A stretch of 64,000 nucleotides of DNA from Pontixanthobacter rizhaonensis (GCF_012972675.1 NZ_JABCRE010000003.1:310001-374000); one strand, 5' to 3'; shown: positions 26,875-34,662, numbered from the stretch's first letter. The notes: generated from the sequence alone by a model not told the origin. A program made the numbers and translations.

Positions 26875-26919
26875 CGACCCGGCGAAGTGTGGGGGAGGGG
26901 TTGGGTTTTCGCCGGGTCG
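26875..26919 (-). terminator. Intercistronic hairpin between bufA2 and bufB (attenuator candidate)
   Basis: A perfect 12-base stem, 26875-26886 with 26908-26919 (CGACCCGGCGAA and its complement), encloses a 21-base pyrimidine-rich loop on the minus strand. It is followed on that strand by TCTTTTCTC. It lies between the bufA2 stop and the bufB start. The shape suggests partial termination, or protection of the upstream RNA, giving more precursor than enzyme. Confidence 0.75.
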
Positions 26920-26969
26920 CCAAGATCAGCTGACCAAAAAACCGGCCAGCCAAACTGTTGTGTTATGAA

Positions 26970-27248
26970 TTAGCTGATGTCGCCGATTGTGCCGCCAGCA
27001 GTCAGACACTCGCCAGCTTTCATCGCTTTGAAGCCGTGGCCTTTACAAGCGTTCTGACCTTTACAGGCGTTCTCAGTCGTCGCGCAGTCGGCATTACCAG
27101 CGCAGTCATGGACGCCGTAGCAATGCACAGTGTCATTGGCGTTGATGGCGCGGCCGCTGCTGCCAGCTGGCGCATCAGCTGCAAAAGCTGTTGCAGAAGA
27201 CAATGCAAGTGCTGCGGCAGTTGCGGCGAAAATTGTGTTCTTAGTCAT
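26970..27248 (-). CDS. bufA2: BufA2-like six-cysteine bufferin-type precursor peptide
   Basis: 92 residues from ATG 27248, with AGGA eight bases upstream. A Sec signal peptide (about 1-23, ALALSSATAFA) shows the product is periplasmic. The mature part has cysteines at 43, 49, 55, 62, 68 and 81, and the repeated ACKGxxACKGxGF element at 61-73. These are typical of the second bufferin-type family (HCYGVxxC...CKGQNACKGxGF). MNIO/BufC-modified peptides of this kind are copper-binding metallophores. It is first in the minus arm, behind a SigF-type promoter. The family name BufA2 is from memory; the MNIO-substrate role is well supported by context. Confidence 0.85.
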   Translation of the reverse strand: MTKNTIFAATAAALALSSATAFAADAPAGSSGRAINANDTVHCYGVHDCAGNADCATTENACKGQNACKGHGFKAMKAGECLTAGGTIGDIS

Positions 27249-27345
27249 GATATGATCCTTCAATATTGGGGCCCGTACAATGCCCCGAATATTTGAATTG
27301 GGGCGAGCTCTTAAAGTCTGCGTGTCCGTGGGGGACAGGGTGCAA

Positions 27346-27371
27346 TTCGCCATGACTAAGCAAAAGGTTAC
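27346..27371 (-). promoter_or_regulatory. SigF-type promoter for bufA2-bufB-bufC
   Basis: On the minus strand GTAACC (27371-27366), a 16-base spacer and CGAA (27349-27346) match the GTAACC-N16-CGAA motif reported for Caulobacter SigF. It lies about 98 bases upstream of the bufA2 ATG. The leader contains a short GGGGC/GCCCC hairpin at 27268-27286. Confidence 0.8.
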
Positions 27372-27405
27372 AGAAAAAGTTCAGCCGAATATTTTTTCGT
27401 TTTTT

Positions 27406-27431
27406 GTAACGATTATCGTCGCTCCTGCGAA
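27406..27431 (+). promoter_or_regulatory. SigF-type promoter for bufA1-doxX-sigF-nrsF
   Basis: GTAACG at 27406-27411, a 16-base spacer and CGAA at 27428-27431 match the same motif as the divergent arm with one change in the sixth base. It lies about 87 bases before the bufA1 ATG. The leader holds a small CCCGG/CCGGG hairpin at 27444-27459. Because sigF lies in this operon, the arrangement is autoregulatory. Confidence 0.78.
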
Positions 27432-27517
27432 CTCCTTAATGTTCCCGGCACGATCCGGGGCCAGAAATACAGTCCTCACCGGACGCACGATATTATTCAC
27501 GCTTAAGGAGAAGTAAC

Positions 27518-27802
27518 ATGAACAAGAACAACGTAGCCCGCATCGCTGGTATCGCTCTCGCCGCTGGCGTAACTGCCGGCCTCACTATCACCCCGGCTGC
27601 AGCACAAAGCGGAGGCAAAGAAAAATGCTACGGCGTTGCCAAAGCAGGCAAGAACGACTGCGCTGCTGGCCCAGGCACAAGCTGCTCAGGCACATCGACC
27701 CGCGATTACCAAGGCAATGCCTGGAAACTCGTCGCCAAGGGTTCTTGCGAAACCATCAAAACACCAAAAGGCAACGGCTCGCTGAAGCCAATCCGCCGCT
27801 AA
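27518..27802 (+). CDS. bufA1: BufA1 bufferin precursor (DUF2282)
   Basis: 94 residues, start set by AAGGAG seven bases before the ATG. Signal peptide about 1-29 ([11 protein letters not shown]). The mature part carries the four DUF2282 cysteines at 37, 48, 56 and 77, in [35 protein letters not shown] and [16 protein letters not shown]. In characterised bufferins MNIO chemistry turns some of these cysteines into 5-thiooxazoles that bind copper in the periplasm. There is no bufBC in this arm, so the divergent pair must modify it if it is modified. It is followed by doxX, sigF and nrsF. Confidence 0.92.
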   Translation: MNKNNVARIAGIALAAGVTAGLTITPAAAQSGGKEKCYGVAKAGKNDCAAGPGTSCSGTSTRDYQGNAWKLVAKGSCETIKTPKGNGSLKPIRR

Positions 27803-27834
27803 GCACTAGCCGCACAAAACGAGGGAGCTGAGCC

Positions 27835-28296
27835 ATGCAACGCATCACCACTATTTATGACCGGGTAACCGGATTTCTGTCCGGCCGCATTATTGAGAGT
27901 TTTGCGTTGTTGCTCACCCGATTGGCTTTGGCCGGAGTGTTTTGGCGCTCCGGCCGGACCAAAGTGGTCGAAGGGACCGCTTTGGAAATCGATGAGACAC
28001 AATATTATCTGTTTGAAGAGTTCAATCTACCTGGATTGTCGCCGGATATTGCCGTTCCGCTGACCACCTATGCGGAACATTTCTTCCCCATCCTGATAGC
28101 GTTCGGGATTGCCACTCGGTTCGGGGCCGCTGCTTTGCTGGTTATGACGGCCGTTATTCAGATTTTCGTTTTCCCGGAAGCATGGTGGGCAGTCCACAGC
28201 CTATGGGCCGCTATGGCTCTCGTGTTGATCTCTCGCGGGGCAGGTATATTTTCTTTTGATGCTGCTGTAACCAAACTGCGCAGCCCGGCGAAGTAG
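27835..28296 (+). CDS. DoxX family membrane protein
   Basis: 153 residues with about four hydrophobic segments. The DoxX pattern is seen in LLLTRLALAGVFWRSGRTKV, an amphipathic linker with YYLFEEFNLPGLSPDIAVPL, and TYAEHFFPILIAFGIATRFGA. DoxX proteins recur in bufferin and HvfABC-type loci, where they may support redox chemistry or the export environment; the exact role is not established. The ATG follows GAGGGAGCTGAGCC. It lies 33 bases after bufA1 and 58 before sigF. Confidence 0.9.
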   Translation: MQRITTIYDRVTGFLSGRIIESFALLLTRLALAGVFWRSGRTKVVEGTALEIDETQYYLFEEFNLPGLSPDIAVPLTTYAEHFFPILIAFGIATRFGAAALLVMTAVIQIFVFPEAWWAVHSLWAAMALVLISRGAGIFSFDAAVTKLRSPAK

Positions 28297-28354
28297 CTAT
28301 CAAGCGACCTTGCAAACACGCTTAAAGGGGCAAACACGCTAAAGGGAGGGTGCC

Positions 28355-28885
28355 ATGATAGCAGATGAAGCAACATTGGCCCGTTTGATGGTCTCTTCTC
28401 AAAAGGGAGACCAACAGGCCTACACCGTTTTATTGACGGAAGTGCAATTGTGGCTCGAGCGGTATTTTCGCCGCCGTTGCCCGCCCGCGCAGCTCGATGA
28501 TTTGGTGCAGGAAGTGATGATGGCAGTGCATAAAAAGCGCGCTACCTTTGACCCGACGCGGCCGTTTCTGCCGTGGCTGGCCGCCATTGCGCGGTACCGC
28601 TGGGTTGATCATTTGCGGAAAGTGTACCGCAACGAAGAAGACGCATTGGAAGATTTCGATGCGCCGGAAGATAGTGATGAAGAAGCGGTTCTGGCCCGTA
28701 TGAGCCTGGAACGCCTGTTTGTGCAAATCCCGGAAAAGCAATCAGAAGTGATCGCTATGGTCAAAATCGAAGGGCTGTCGATCAAAGAGGCAGCCGACAA
28801 AAGCGGACAAACAGAGTCCGCTGTAAAAGTGAACATACATCGCGGTCTGAAAAAGATGTCCGCACTTATTGAGAAGGCAGAATAA
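28355..28885 (+). CDS. sigF: ECF sigma factor, SigF-like
   Basis: 176 residues. Region 2 covers about 20-88 with LDDLVQEVMMAVHKKR and FLPWLAAIARYRWVDHLRK. Region 4 covers about 115-170 with IPEKQSEVIAMVKIEGLSIKEAA and the recognition helix in TESAVKVNIHRGLKKM. It matches the group paired with DUF1109/NrsF anti-sigma factors. Two promoters of the expected sequence lie in the divergent intergenic region, so it probably drives both buffer arms and itself. It lies three bases upstream of nrsF. Confidence 0.92.
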   Translation: MIADEATLARLMVSSQKGDQQAYTVLLTEVQLWLERYFRRRCPPAQLDDLVQEVMMAVHKKRATFDPTRPFLPWLAAIARYRWVDHLRKVYRNEEDALEDFDAPEDSDEEAVLARMSLERLFVQIPEKQSEVIAMVKIEGLSIKEAADKSGQTESAVKVNIHRGLKKMSALIEKAE

Positions 28886-28887
28886 CC

Positions 28888-29544
28888 ATGACACCTGAAC
28901 GGAAAAGGGCAGCACCCAACCCTTTGATCGCGCAGATGGCGGCAGACCTTAAACCTGTCCGCACGATAAAGTTTCGCGACGGAGTGATCCTGATCGCATT
29001 GGCATTCGTGATCACAGTGCTCGGCGTCCATATTGTCGATGGTCTGTGGAAAGGCATCGTTGAAGGCCGGGCATCCGCCTTCTTCATTATCGGAAATGGA
29101 TTGCTGCTTATCTTGGGTGTCGCCAGCACCAACAGCGTGCTGAAAATGGCAGCACCCCGCGTTGGCAATAGTCATGATGGCCCCAAATGGGCGATGGCGA
29201 TGGCAGCCGTGCTTCCCCTCGCCGCTTTTGTGACGTTGGCGGGCCATGACCATGGTGGATCAGCCCTGAATGACCCATACGGCCTGACATGTTTTGTGTC
29301 TGGCTTGGTCGCCTCCACTGTAACCGCCGGGGCGTTGATCTTTTGGCTTCGCCAAGGCGCACCAGTGTCACCCAATACAGCAGGTATGCACATTGGCGTT
29401 GCTTCAACCGCGCTGGGTTCCGTTGCTTACGGCCTTGCTTGCCCACTTGATGGCGTCGTCCATCTCGGTCTGTGGCATGCTGCGCCAGTGCTCGTCGGCG
29501 CTATCATTGGCCGCTACGCATTGCCTCCGCTATTGCGCTGGTAA
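28888..29544 (+). CDS. nrsF: NrsF-type membrane anti-sigma factor (DUF1109)
   Basis: 218 residues, six membrane helices. It carries two cysteines in conserved positions, C135 in LTCFVSG and C185 in LACPLDG, exactly 50 residues apart; in Caulobacter NrsF the equivalent pair is needed to respond to chromate and cadmium. The short cytoplasmic N-terminus (about 1-30) would hold the sigma factor. The acidic/His loop GHDHGGSALNDPYG lies in the periplasm in the usual topology. It follows sigF by two bases. The end overlaps the convergent gene at 29530 by 15 bases. Confidence 0.9.
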   Translation: MTPERKRAAPNPLIAQMAADLKPVRTIKFRDGVILIALAFVITVLGVHIVDGLWKGIVEGRASAFFIIGNGLLLILGVASTNSVLKMAAPRVGNSHDGPKWAMAMAAVLPLAAFVTLAGHDHGGSALNDPYGLTCFVSGLVASTVTAGALIFWLRQGAPVSPNTAGMHIGVASTALGSVAYGLACPLDGVVHLGLWHAAPVLVGAIIGRYALPPLLRW

Positions 29545-30330
29545 GGGCGGTCGCTGGAGGTAGGACCTATGCGCTTTCTCTGAACGATAGTCGCTATCGA
29601 AAAAGCCGACTGTGAACAGGAAGGCCAGTATGAGCATCGCAAATTCACCACCATCTTCGATGAAGACGAGCAAAGCGTGGAATGCTGCGTTCTGATCACC
29701 CCAGACAACCAGAAGGTCGACAATTACGCCGAAGAACGCAGCACTTACAACACATGCGGCAAGAATCAGCGAGAAGGCGAGCGCCCTTTGCGAAGCGGTG
29801 CGCAAAGTCACCACCATAGCGATCAGCCAAAGTCCGCCGACAGCAACCAGCAATACAAACTCTGCCAAGTGATCGGCTTCGACCGGCACAAAGCGGATCC
29901 ATTCCAAAGCGGGGCCAAAGCTCTTGCCGAATGCCTCATGAACCTCGGTCCAATTGTCGAGTGTTAGCCAGCCGAACAATATCGAATTGGCCAGATAGAC
30001 AGGCGCGCGCTTGGTCTTCCACAGCAGCAGCGTCATTACCGCGACCGCGCCCGTCATCGAATACTCAAGGAACTCGCCAAGCCCTCGATCAGAGGCAAGG
30101 TAGAACTGAACCGGAAGCTCTGCATTGGTGAGTGAGCCGTAATGGGCTGCGACATCGAGCCCGACGAGAACGCCAGCGTATGGTAAGATCAAGAAGGCAG
30201 CGAGGCGACTTGCTCTGGAGCGAGCGATTTCGACTACGAGCCAAATTACGTCTTTGATGGTTGAAAAAAAAATTGGTTTTCTCCTGCCTTGAGCGGTGTC
30301 TTGTCCTGCACCAGATAAGGCCAGAGACAA
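29530..30330 (-). CDS. Conserved-looking six-TM membrane protein of unknown function
   Basis: 266 residues if read from TTG 30330; the start is unclear. Hydrophobic segments occur at about 40-62, 84-103, 110-126, 150-172, 184-210 and 225-247. Conserved-looking features are DNWTEVHEAFG, VEADHLAEF and IEDGGEFAM, acidic residues inside or near helices that could bind a metal. Near the start a run of nine A's (30265-30273, T's on the coding strand) places an ATG at 30334 in another frame, so a slip there would join an ATG to this frame. It sits tail to tail with nrsF, but no SigF-type promoter was found before it. No family recognised. Confidence 0.6.
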   Translation of the reverse strand: MSLALSGAGQDTAQGRRKPIFFSTIKDVIWLVVEIARSRASRLAAFLILPYAGVLVGLDVAAHYGSLTNAELPVQFYLASDRGLGEFLEYSMTGAVAVMTLLLWKTKRAPVYLANSILFGWLTLDNWTEVHEAFGKSFGPALEWIRFVPVEADHLAEFVLLVAVGGLWLIAMVVTLRTASQRALAFSLILAACVVSAAFFGVIVDLLVVWGDQNAAFHALLVFIEDGGEFAMLILAFLFTVGFFDSDYRSEKAHRSYLQRPPLPAQ

Positions 30331-30391
30331 TCATTAAGGGGCAGTTGTGCCATTCTGGGCATATTTAGCGCCAATAGTTTTCTCAAGAATT

Positions 30392-30426
30392 GAGGGCCGC
30401 GCCGCTGACAAAGCGGCACGGCCCTC
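30392..30426. terminator. Long hairpin between the OmpW gene and the unknown membrane protein
   Basis: A 15-base near-perfect stem (GAGGGCCGCGCCGCT paired with its complement, one mismatch) with a five-base loop. No clear T-run follows on either strand, so it may be an insulator or RNA stability element rather than a simple terminator. Confidence 0.6.
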
Positions 30427-30452
30427 TCGCTGTTAACCGGGGAGACTAAAGA

Positions 30453-30474
30453 GTTCGGGTTCAGCAGCCCGAAC
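30453..30474 (-). terminator. Terminator of the OmpW-family gene
   Basis: A seven-base stem (GTTCGGG with CCCGAAC) and eight-base loop lie just after the OmpW stop on the minus strand, followed by TCTTTAG. Confidence 0.65.
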
Positions 30475-30482
30475 CCGGGATT

Positions 30483-31160
30483 CTAGAAACGGATACCCAA
30501 GCCGGCGCTCAGCACCCACGGGTCAAGATCGTGCTCTGTCTGGAGCAATATCCCGTTATTGTCGCTGAATGTGGCAGTCGTTCCGATGAAGTACCGCTTG
30601 GCATCCAGGCTCAACATCAAGCCATTGTCGTTTAGGTCAAAATCTACGCCCGCCTGCAATGCGACGCCAAACTCGTCCGACAGATCGACATCGTTGATGC
30701 CCAAGGCTGGCGCACCGCTGCCCACGTTCTCGCTAAAGATAAAGAAATACGCTGGACCTGCGCCGACATAGGGTTTGATGCCGCCCAGATCGAAGTGGTA
30801 TTTCGCAGTGACCGTAGCGGGCAGGATGATTGCGTTGTCGATCAGCTCAACCCCCGCGATCGCGCCCGTACCATTCACGTCATGCGGCGTGACGCAGCAG
30901 ATCGTTTCGATCGAGAAATTGTTTGCAATAAAGTACTCGGCGGCAATTGTGGGGACAACGCTGTCGGATGCTTCGGTCTGGGTACCGACCGGCACTCCGA
31001 TAGTATCGACCACCACATCGGTAATCTCGCCATCAGGCAAAACGCCGGTAACAAATGCTCTCACTTGAACATCGCCCGCTTCCTGCGCCGCAACGCTTGG
31101 CGCGAAAGTGACCAATTTAGCGGCGAAAGCCGCGGAAAGGGCTGCATTGCGAAACTTCAT
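30483..31160 (-). CDS. OmpW-family outer membrane protein
   Basis: 225 residues from ATG 31160 (a first ATG at 31172 is inside the AAGGA that may be its SD). Signal peptide about 1-27 ends in PSVAAQEAG. The OmpW eight-strand barrel is seen in GDVQVRAFVTGVLPDG, YFIANNFSIETI, PATVTAKYHFDLGGIKPYVGAGPAYF and the terminal strand WVLSAGLGIRF ending in Phe, the BAM signal. OmpW proteins form small hydrophobic channels and often respond to stress or metals. Two adjacent cysteines near residue 92 (ICCVT) are unusual for an outer membrane barrel. Its place next to the bufferin locus may be chance. Confidence 0.87.
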   Translation of the reverse strand: MKFRNAALSAAFAAKLVTFAPSVAAQEAGDVQVRAFVTGVLPDGEITDVVVDTIGVPVGTQTEASDSVVPTIAAEYFIANNFSIETICCVTPHDVNGTGAIAGVELIDNAIILPATVTAKYHFDLGGIKPYVGAGPAYFFIFSENVGSGAPALGINDVDLSDEFGVALQAGVDFDLNDNGLMLSLDAKRYFIGTTATFSDNNGILLQTEHDLDPWVLSAGLGIRF

Positions 31161-31503
31161 GATACTTGTCATCCTTGTTCAATACCAAAACAGAGTATTG
31201 ACCGGATAATCCGCCACATGGTCAGGAAGTTTCATTGGAAATTGCTGCCAAGTTTCATAGGCAAAATCTATTGTTATGAAATATCTGCAATATACGGGCT
31301 ATGAAAGGCATTCGCTCGTGGATCGATTTCCTGTCCGGCCCGTTACGCCTACAACCGTAAAACAGGAAAGCCGTGGCAATGTTAGGTGTCGCAAATTCGC
31401 CTAAAAGGCTCCATATGGCTTTGGATAGCAATGCTGCCGCGCATGAATGTGCGCTTAGACTGTGTGCCATGTGTACCACGCCGTAAGGAAATGAGCCGCT
31501 AAG
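31161..31503. other. Divergent intergenic region between ompW-like gene and ispG
   Basis: About 340 bases with no convincing gene. A 42-codon frame at 31276 lacks a ribosome site. It should hold the promoters of both neighbours. No EcfG-type or SigF-type element was found. GTAAGGAAATGAGCCGCTAAG before the ispG ATG is AG-rich, with a usable SD at AAGGA. Confidence 0.5.
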
Positions 31504-32652
31504 ATGAATGACATCCGCCCTTGGCGCACAATCGAGCGCCGCAAGTGTCGTCAGATTATGGTCGGGGACGTGCCGGTTGGCGGCGACGCCCCCATTACTG
31601 TACAAACGATGACCAACACGCCGACCGAAGATGCGGTGGCGACGCTCAATCAGATCCAGCGCTGCGAAGATGCTGGGGCAGATATTATTCGTGTTTCCTG
31701 CCCGACCGAGGAAGCCACTGCGGCATTTGGCAAGATCACCAAAGCCAGCCGCATCCCGATCGTGGCAGATATCCACTTCCACTATAAGCGCGCCTTGGAA
31801 GCCGCCGACGCTGGTGCAGCATGTTTACGCATCAACCCGGGCAACATCGGTTCAAGCGCGCGGGTGGCAGAAGTTGTGCGGGCTGCGAAAGCCAATGGCT
31901 GCGCAATCCGCATCGGTGTGAATGCCGGAAGTCTGGAAAAGGACTTGCTGGAAAAATATGGCGAGCCCTGCCCGGAAGCTCTGATTGAAAGCGCGCTTGA
32001 TCATATCAAGCTGCTGCAAGATCACGACTTTCACGAATTCAAAGTTGCCGTAAAAGCCAGCGACGTGTTCCTGGGCGTCGCCGCCTATCACGGGCTCGCA
32101 GAGGCGGTGGATTGCCCGCTCCATCTGGGCATTACGGAAGCTGGCGGTCTGATTGGCGGCACAGTCAAAAGCTCCATCGGTATGGGCAGCCTGCTATGGG
32201 CCGGCATCGGTGACACCATCCGCGTGTCATTGTCTGCTGAGCCCGAGCAAGAGGTCAAAGTTGGCTTTGAAATGCTTAAGTCTCTTGGCCTGCGGACCAG
32301 AGGCGTGCGGGTGGTATCCTGCCCCAGCTGTTCCCGCCAAGGGTTTGACGTGATCCGCACAGTCGAGGCATTGGAAGCCCGGCTTGAACATATCAAAACC
32401 CCGCTTTCACTCTCGGTCCTTGGCTGCGTAGTCAACGGCCCCGGCGAAGCACGCGAAACCGATATCGGCCTAACCGGCGGCGGCAATGGAAAGCACATGG
32501 TCTATTTGTCCGGCGTCACCGATCACACAATCGAAAGCGACGATATGCTCGATCACATCGTTGAACTGGTCGAGAAAAAAGCCGCCAAGATCGAAGCGGG
32601 TGAAGCCACCGCCTTCGACCCGCACGCAGACGATGCGGTTCCGGCTGAATAA
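31504..32652 (+). CDS. ispG: 4-hydroxy-3-methylbut-2-enyl diphosphate synthase (flavodoxin)
   Basis: 382 residues. IspG (GcpE) reduces methylerythritol cyclodiphosphate to HMBPP in the MEP isoprenoid pathway. The [4Fe-4S] ligands are visible in [11 protein letters not shown] (two Cys), [10 protein letters not shown] (third Cys and catalytic Glu). The TIM-barrel half starts [20 protein letters not shown] and includes RINPGNIG. It has the two-domain bacterial form without the plant insert. Monocistronic, with about 20 bases before the oxidoreductase gene that follows. Confidence 0.96.
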   Translation: MNDIRPWRTIERRKCRQIMVGDVPVGGDAPITVQTMTNTPTEDAVATLNQIQRCEDAGADIIRVSCPTEEATAAFGKITKASRIPIVADIHFHYKRALEAADAGAACLRINPGNIGSSARVAEVVRAAKANGCAIRIGVNAGSLEKDLLEKYGEPCPEALIESALDHIKLLQDHDFHEFKVAVKASDVFLGVAAYHGLAEAVDCPLHLGITEAGGLIGGTVKSSIGMGSLLWAGIGDTIRVSLSAEPEQEVKVGFEMLKSLGLRTRGVRVVSCPSCSRQGFDVIRTVEALEARLEHIKTPLSLSVLGCVVNGPGEARETDIGLTGGGNGKHMVYLSGVTDHTIESDDMLDHIVELVEKKAAKIEAGEATAFDPHADDAVPAE

Positions 32653-32673
32653 TCACATAAAAGGAAAAGCAGC

Positions 32674-34125
32674 GTGGCTGATTTTGACACCGACTATCTC
32701 GTTATCGGCGCTGGCGCTGTCAGCTTGGCATTTGTCGATACGCTGCTGGATGAAGACCCCGACTGCCATATCACTATTGTTGATATGCATGCCAAGCCGG
32801 GCGGGCACTGGAATGATGCCTATTCCTTTGTTGCGCTGCACCAGCCATCAGCCTTTTACGGGGTCAATTCGATGGAATTTGGCGGTGATGTGGTGGATGA
32901 TCACGGGCCCAATAAAGGGCTGTTCCCGCTCGCCAGTGGTTCCGAGATTTCAGCCTATTTTGAAACGCTGATGAACCGCCGTTTCCTGCCCAGCGGGCGG
33001 GTCGATTATCACCCGCTATCGGAATATCTTGGCAAAGATGACAATATGGTCGGGACGGTCAAACAGGTCATGTCCGGCAAGGAAACCACGGTTCAAATCC
33101 GGCGCAAAGTGATCGACGGTACATTCTACAAAACGTCGGTCCCGGCAACGCATACACCGCAATATGACGTTGCTGACGGTACGCCATTTACGATCCCTGG
33201 TGATCTGCCCAAATTGTGGATGCGCGCGGATGACTTGCCCGGCCATTACGTGATTGTCGGCGCAGGCAAGACAGCGATGGATGCCGGTGTTTGGCTGCTG
33301 GAAGCAGGTGTTGATCCAGACACAATCAGTTGGATTTGCCCGCGCGATTCATGGCTGATCAACCGCAAATATACCCAGCCCGGACCAGACTTCTTTGAAG
33401 GCGCTGTTGGCAACCAAATCGCTCAGTTGAAAGCAGCCGGGGCAGCAAAAACCGGCGACGAGATGTTCGAGATACTCGGGCGTGACGGGCATATGCTGCG
33501 GATTGACGAGAGCGTGAAGCCGGAAATGTTCCACTATGCCACAATTTCGGAAGGCGAAGTGGAACGGCTGCGCAAAATCAAACATGTCATCCGGCGGGGG
33601 CGTGTTTCTGCGATTGCGCCGGGCAGTATGACGTTTGCCGATGGCGAGGAAACAGTTCCGCAAGATGCTCTGTTCATCGATTGCACAGCGACAGCGGTGC
33701 CGTTCACGGAAAGCCGCATACATGGCCCGCAATTCCGCGGCGACACAGTCGTTCTCCAGCCAATCCATGTGCCGCTGGTTACGCTGAGCGCTGCCCTCAC
33801 CGCCTTCTTGGAAGTCGCATTCGATACTGACGAGGAAAAAAATGCGCTGGGTATTCCCTCTCCGCTCACAGATACGCCGAACACCTATCCGCTGGGTATG
33901 CTGACGAATTACATGAACCGGGGTGCATGGTCGAAGAACCCGAAAATCGCAGCTTGGCTATCGAAAGCACGGCTCGATCCCACGGGCAAAACAGTCGCCA
34001 AGATGATGGCCGAAGGCGATACACGCCTTGCCGTCATGGCTGGTTTTCAGGACGCCGTGAAAGTCGGTATTCCGGGGCTTCAACGCTTGGCTGTGGCGGC
34101 ACAGGCAGAGCATCAGGACCGATGA
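32674..34125 (+). CDS. FAD/NAD(P)-binding oxidoreductase (flavin monooxygenase-like)
   Basis: 483 residues from GTG 32674 (AAAGGAAAAGCAGC upstream). N-terminal FAD motif YLVIGAGAVSLAFVDTLL, where the third glycine is replaced. The motif DMHAKPGGHWNDAYSFVALH resembles the second fingerprint of flavin-dependent monooxygenases. A second Rossmann motif is YVIVGAGKTAMDAGVWLLEAG (about 190). Substrate unknown. It is coupled to the next lipoprotein gene by an ATGA overlap. Confidence 0.82.
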   Translation: MADFDTDYLVIGAGAVSLAFVDTLLDEDPDCHITIVDMHAKPGGHWNDAYSFVALHQPSAFYGVNSMEFGGDVVDDHGPNKGLFPLASGSEISAYFETLMNRRFLPSGRVDYHPLSEYLGKDDNMVGTVKQVMSGKETTVQIRRKVIDGTFYKTSVPATHTPQYDVADGTPFTIPGDLPKLWMRADDLPGHYVIVGAGKTAMDAGVWLLEAGVDPDTISWICPRDSWLINRKYTQPGPDFFEGAVGNQIAQLKAAGAAKTGDEMFEILGRDGHMLRIDESVKPEMFHYATISEGEVERLRKIKHVIRRGRVSAIAPGSMTFADGEETVPQDALFIDCTATAVPFTESRIHGPQFRGDTVVLQPIHVPLVTLSAALTAFLEVAFDTDEEKNALGIPSPLTDTPNTYPLGMLTNYMNRGAWSKNPKIAAWLSKARLDPTGKTVAKMMAEGDTRLAVMAGFQDAVKVGIPGLQRLAVAAQAEHQDR

Positions 34126-34652
34126 AGGCAGCCATTTTCGGGGCGGCGCTCGGTGCGCTCGCTTTTACCGGATGCACTGCGACCCATGCCGGTGTCACAG
34201 AATCCGCAACCAAAGAAGCCGACCATCCGGAAGCGCGCCTCTATGATCCCTCAATAGATGCATCGGCGGCGGTGGATGCGGCACTGGCCCGCGCAGCGCA
34301 GCGTAAAGTCAATGTCCTGTTGGTTCTGGGCGCCAATTGGTGCCACGATAGCCGTGCCTTTGCCGGATGGATGGAAACCCCGCGTTTCAAGGCGTTAACC
34401 GATGCACGCTATGAGCTGGTCTATATCAATGTCGGGATGCCACAGACCAAGGACGGCCACAATCTGCACATTGCAGAGCGGTTTGGTGTGGACGATATCG
34501 AAGGGACGCCAACGGTGCTGTTGCTGTCGTGGGACGGGATCCTGCTCAATGACGAGACGGCAAAAAGCTGGCGCAACACTGCCAGCCGCAGCGAAGATGC
34601 CATTTTTGAAGAGCTGGCGCTGATGGCGACGACTGAGATCGCCCGGGAATAG
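34122..34652 (+). CDS. Thioredoxin-fold lipoprotein with CxxS site
   Basis: 176 residues. Signal peptide with lipobox FTGC (Cys about 18), so probably membrane anchored in the periplasm. The thioredoxin fold begins at [20 protein letters not shown]; the active site is CHDS rather than CxxC, leaving one Cys and a Ser. cis-Pro region: [14 protein letters not shown]. Monothiol thioredoxin-like proteins can isomerise or bind thiols but cannot oxidise by CxxC. It overlaps the oxidoreductase gene upstream by four bases and is followed by an HDAC-family gene. Confidence 0.82.
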   Translation: MKAAIFGAALGALAFTGCTATHAGVTESATKEADHPEARLYDPSIDASAAVDAALARAAQRKVNVLLVLGANWCHDSRAFAGWMETPRFKALTDARYELVYINVGMPQTKDGHNLHIAERFGVDDIEGTPTVLLLSWDGILLNDETAKSWRNTASRSEDAIFEELALMATTEIARE

Positions 34653-34662
34653 GTCGCACACC

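Noticed and set aside
30089..30334. Frame beginning ATG 30334 as a separate gene
   Set aside because: It is basic and short. Its only interest is as a possible upstream part of the membrane protein through the T9 run.
31276..31404. 42-codon plus-strand frame between the OmpW gene and ispG
   Set aside because: No ribosome site and basic, low-complexity composition.
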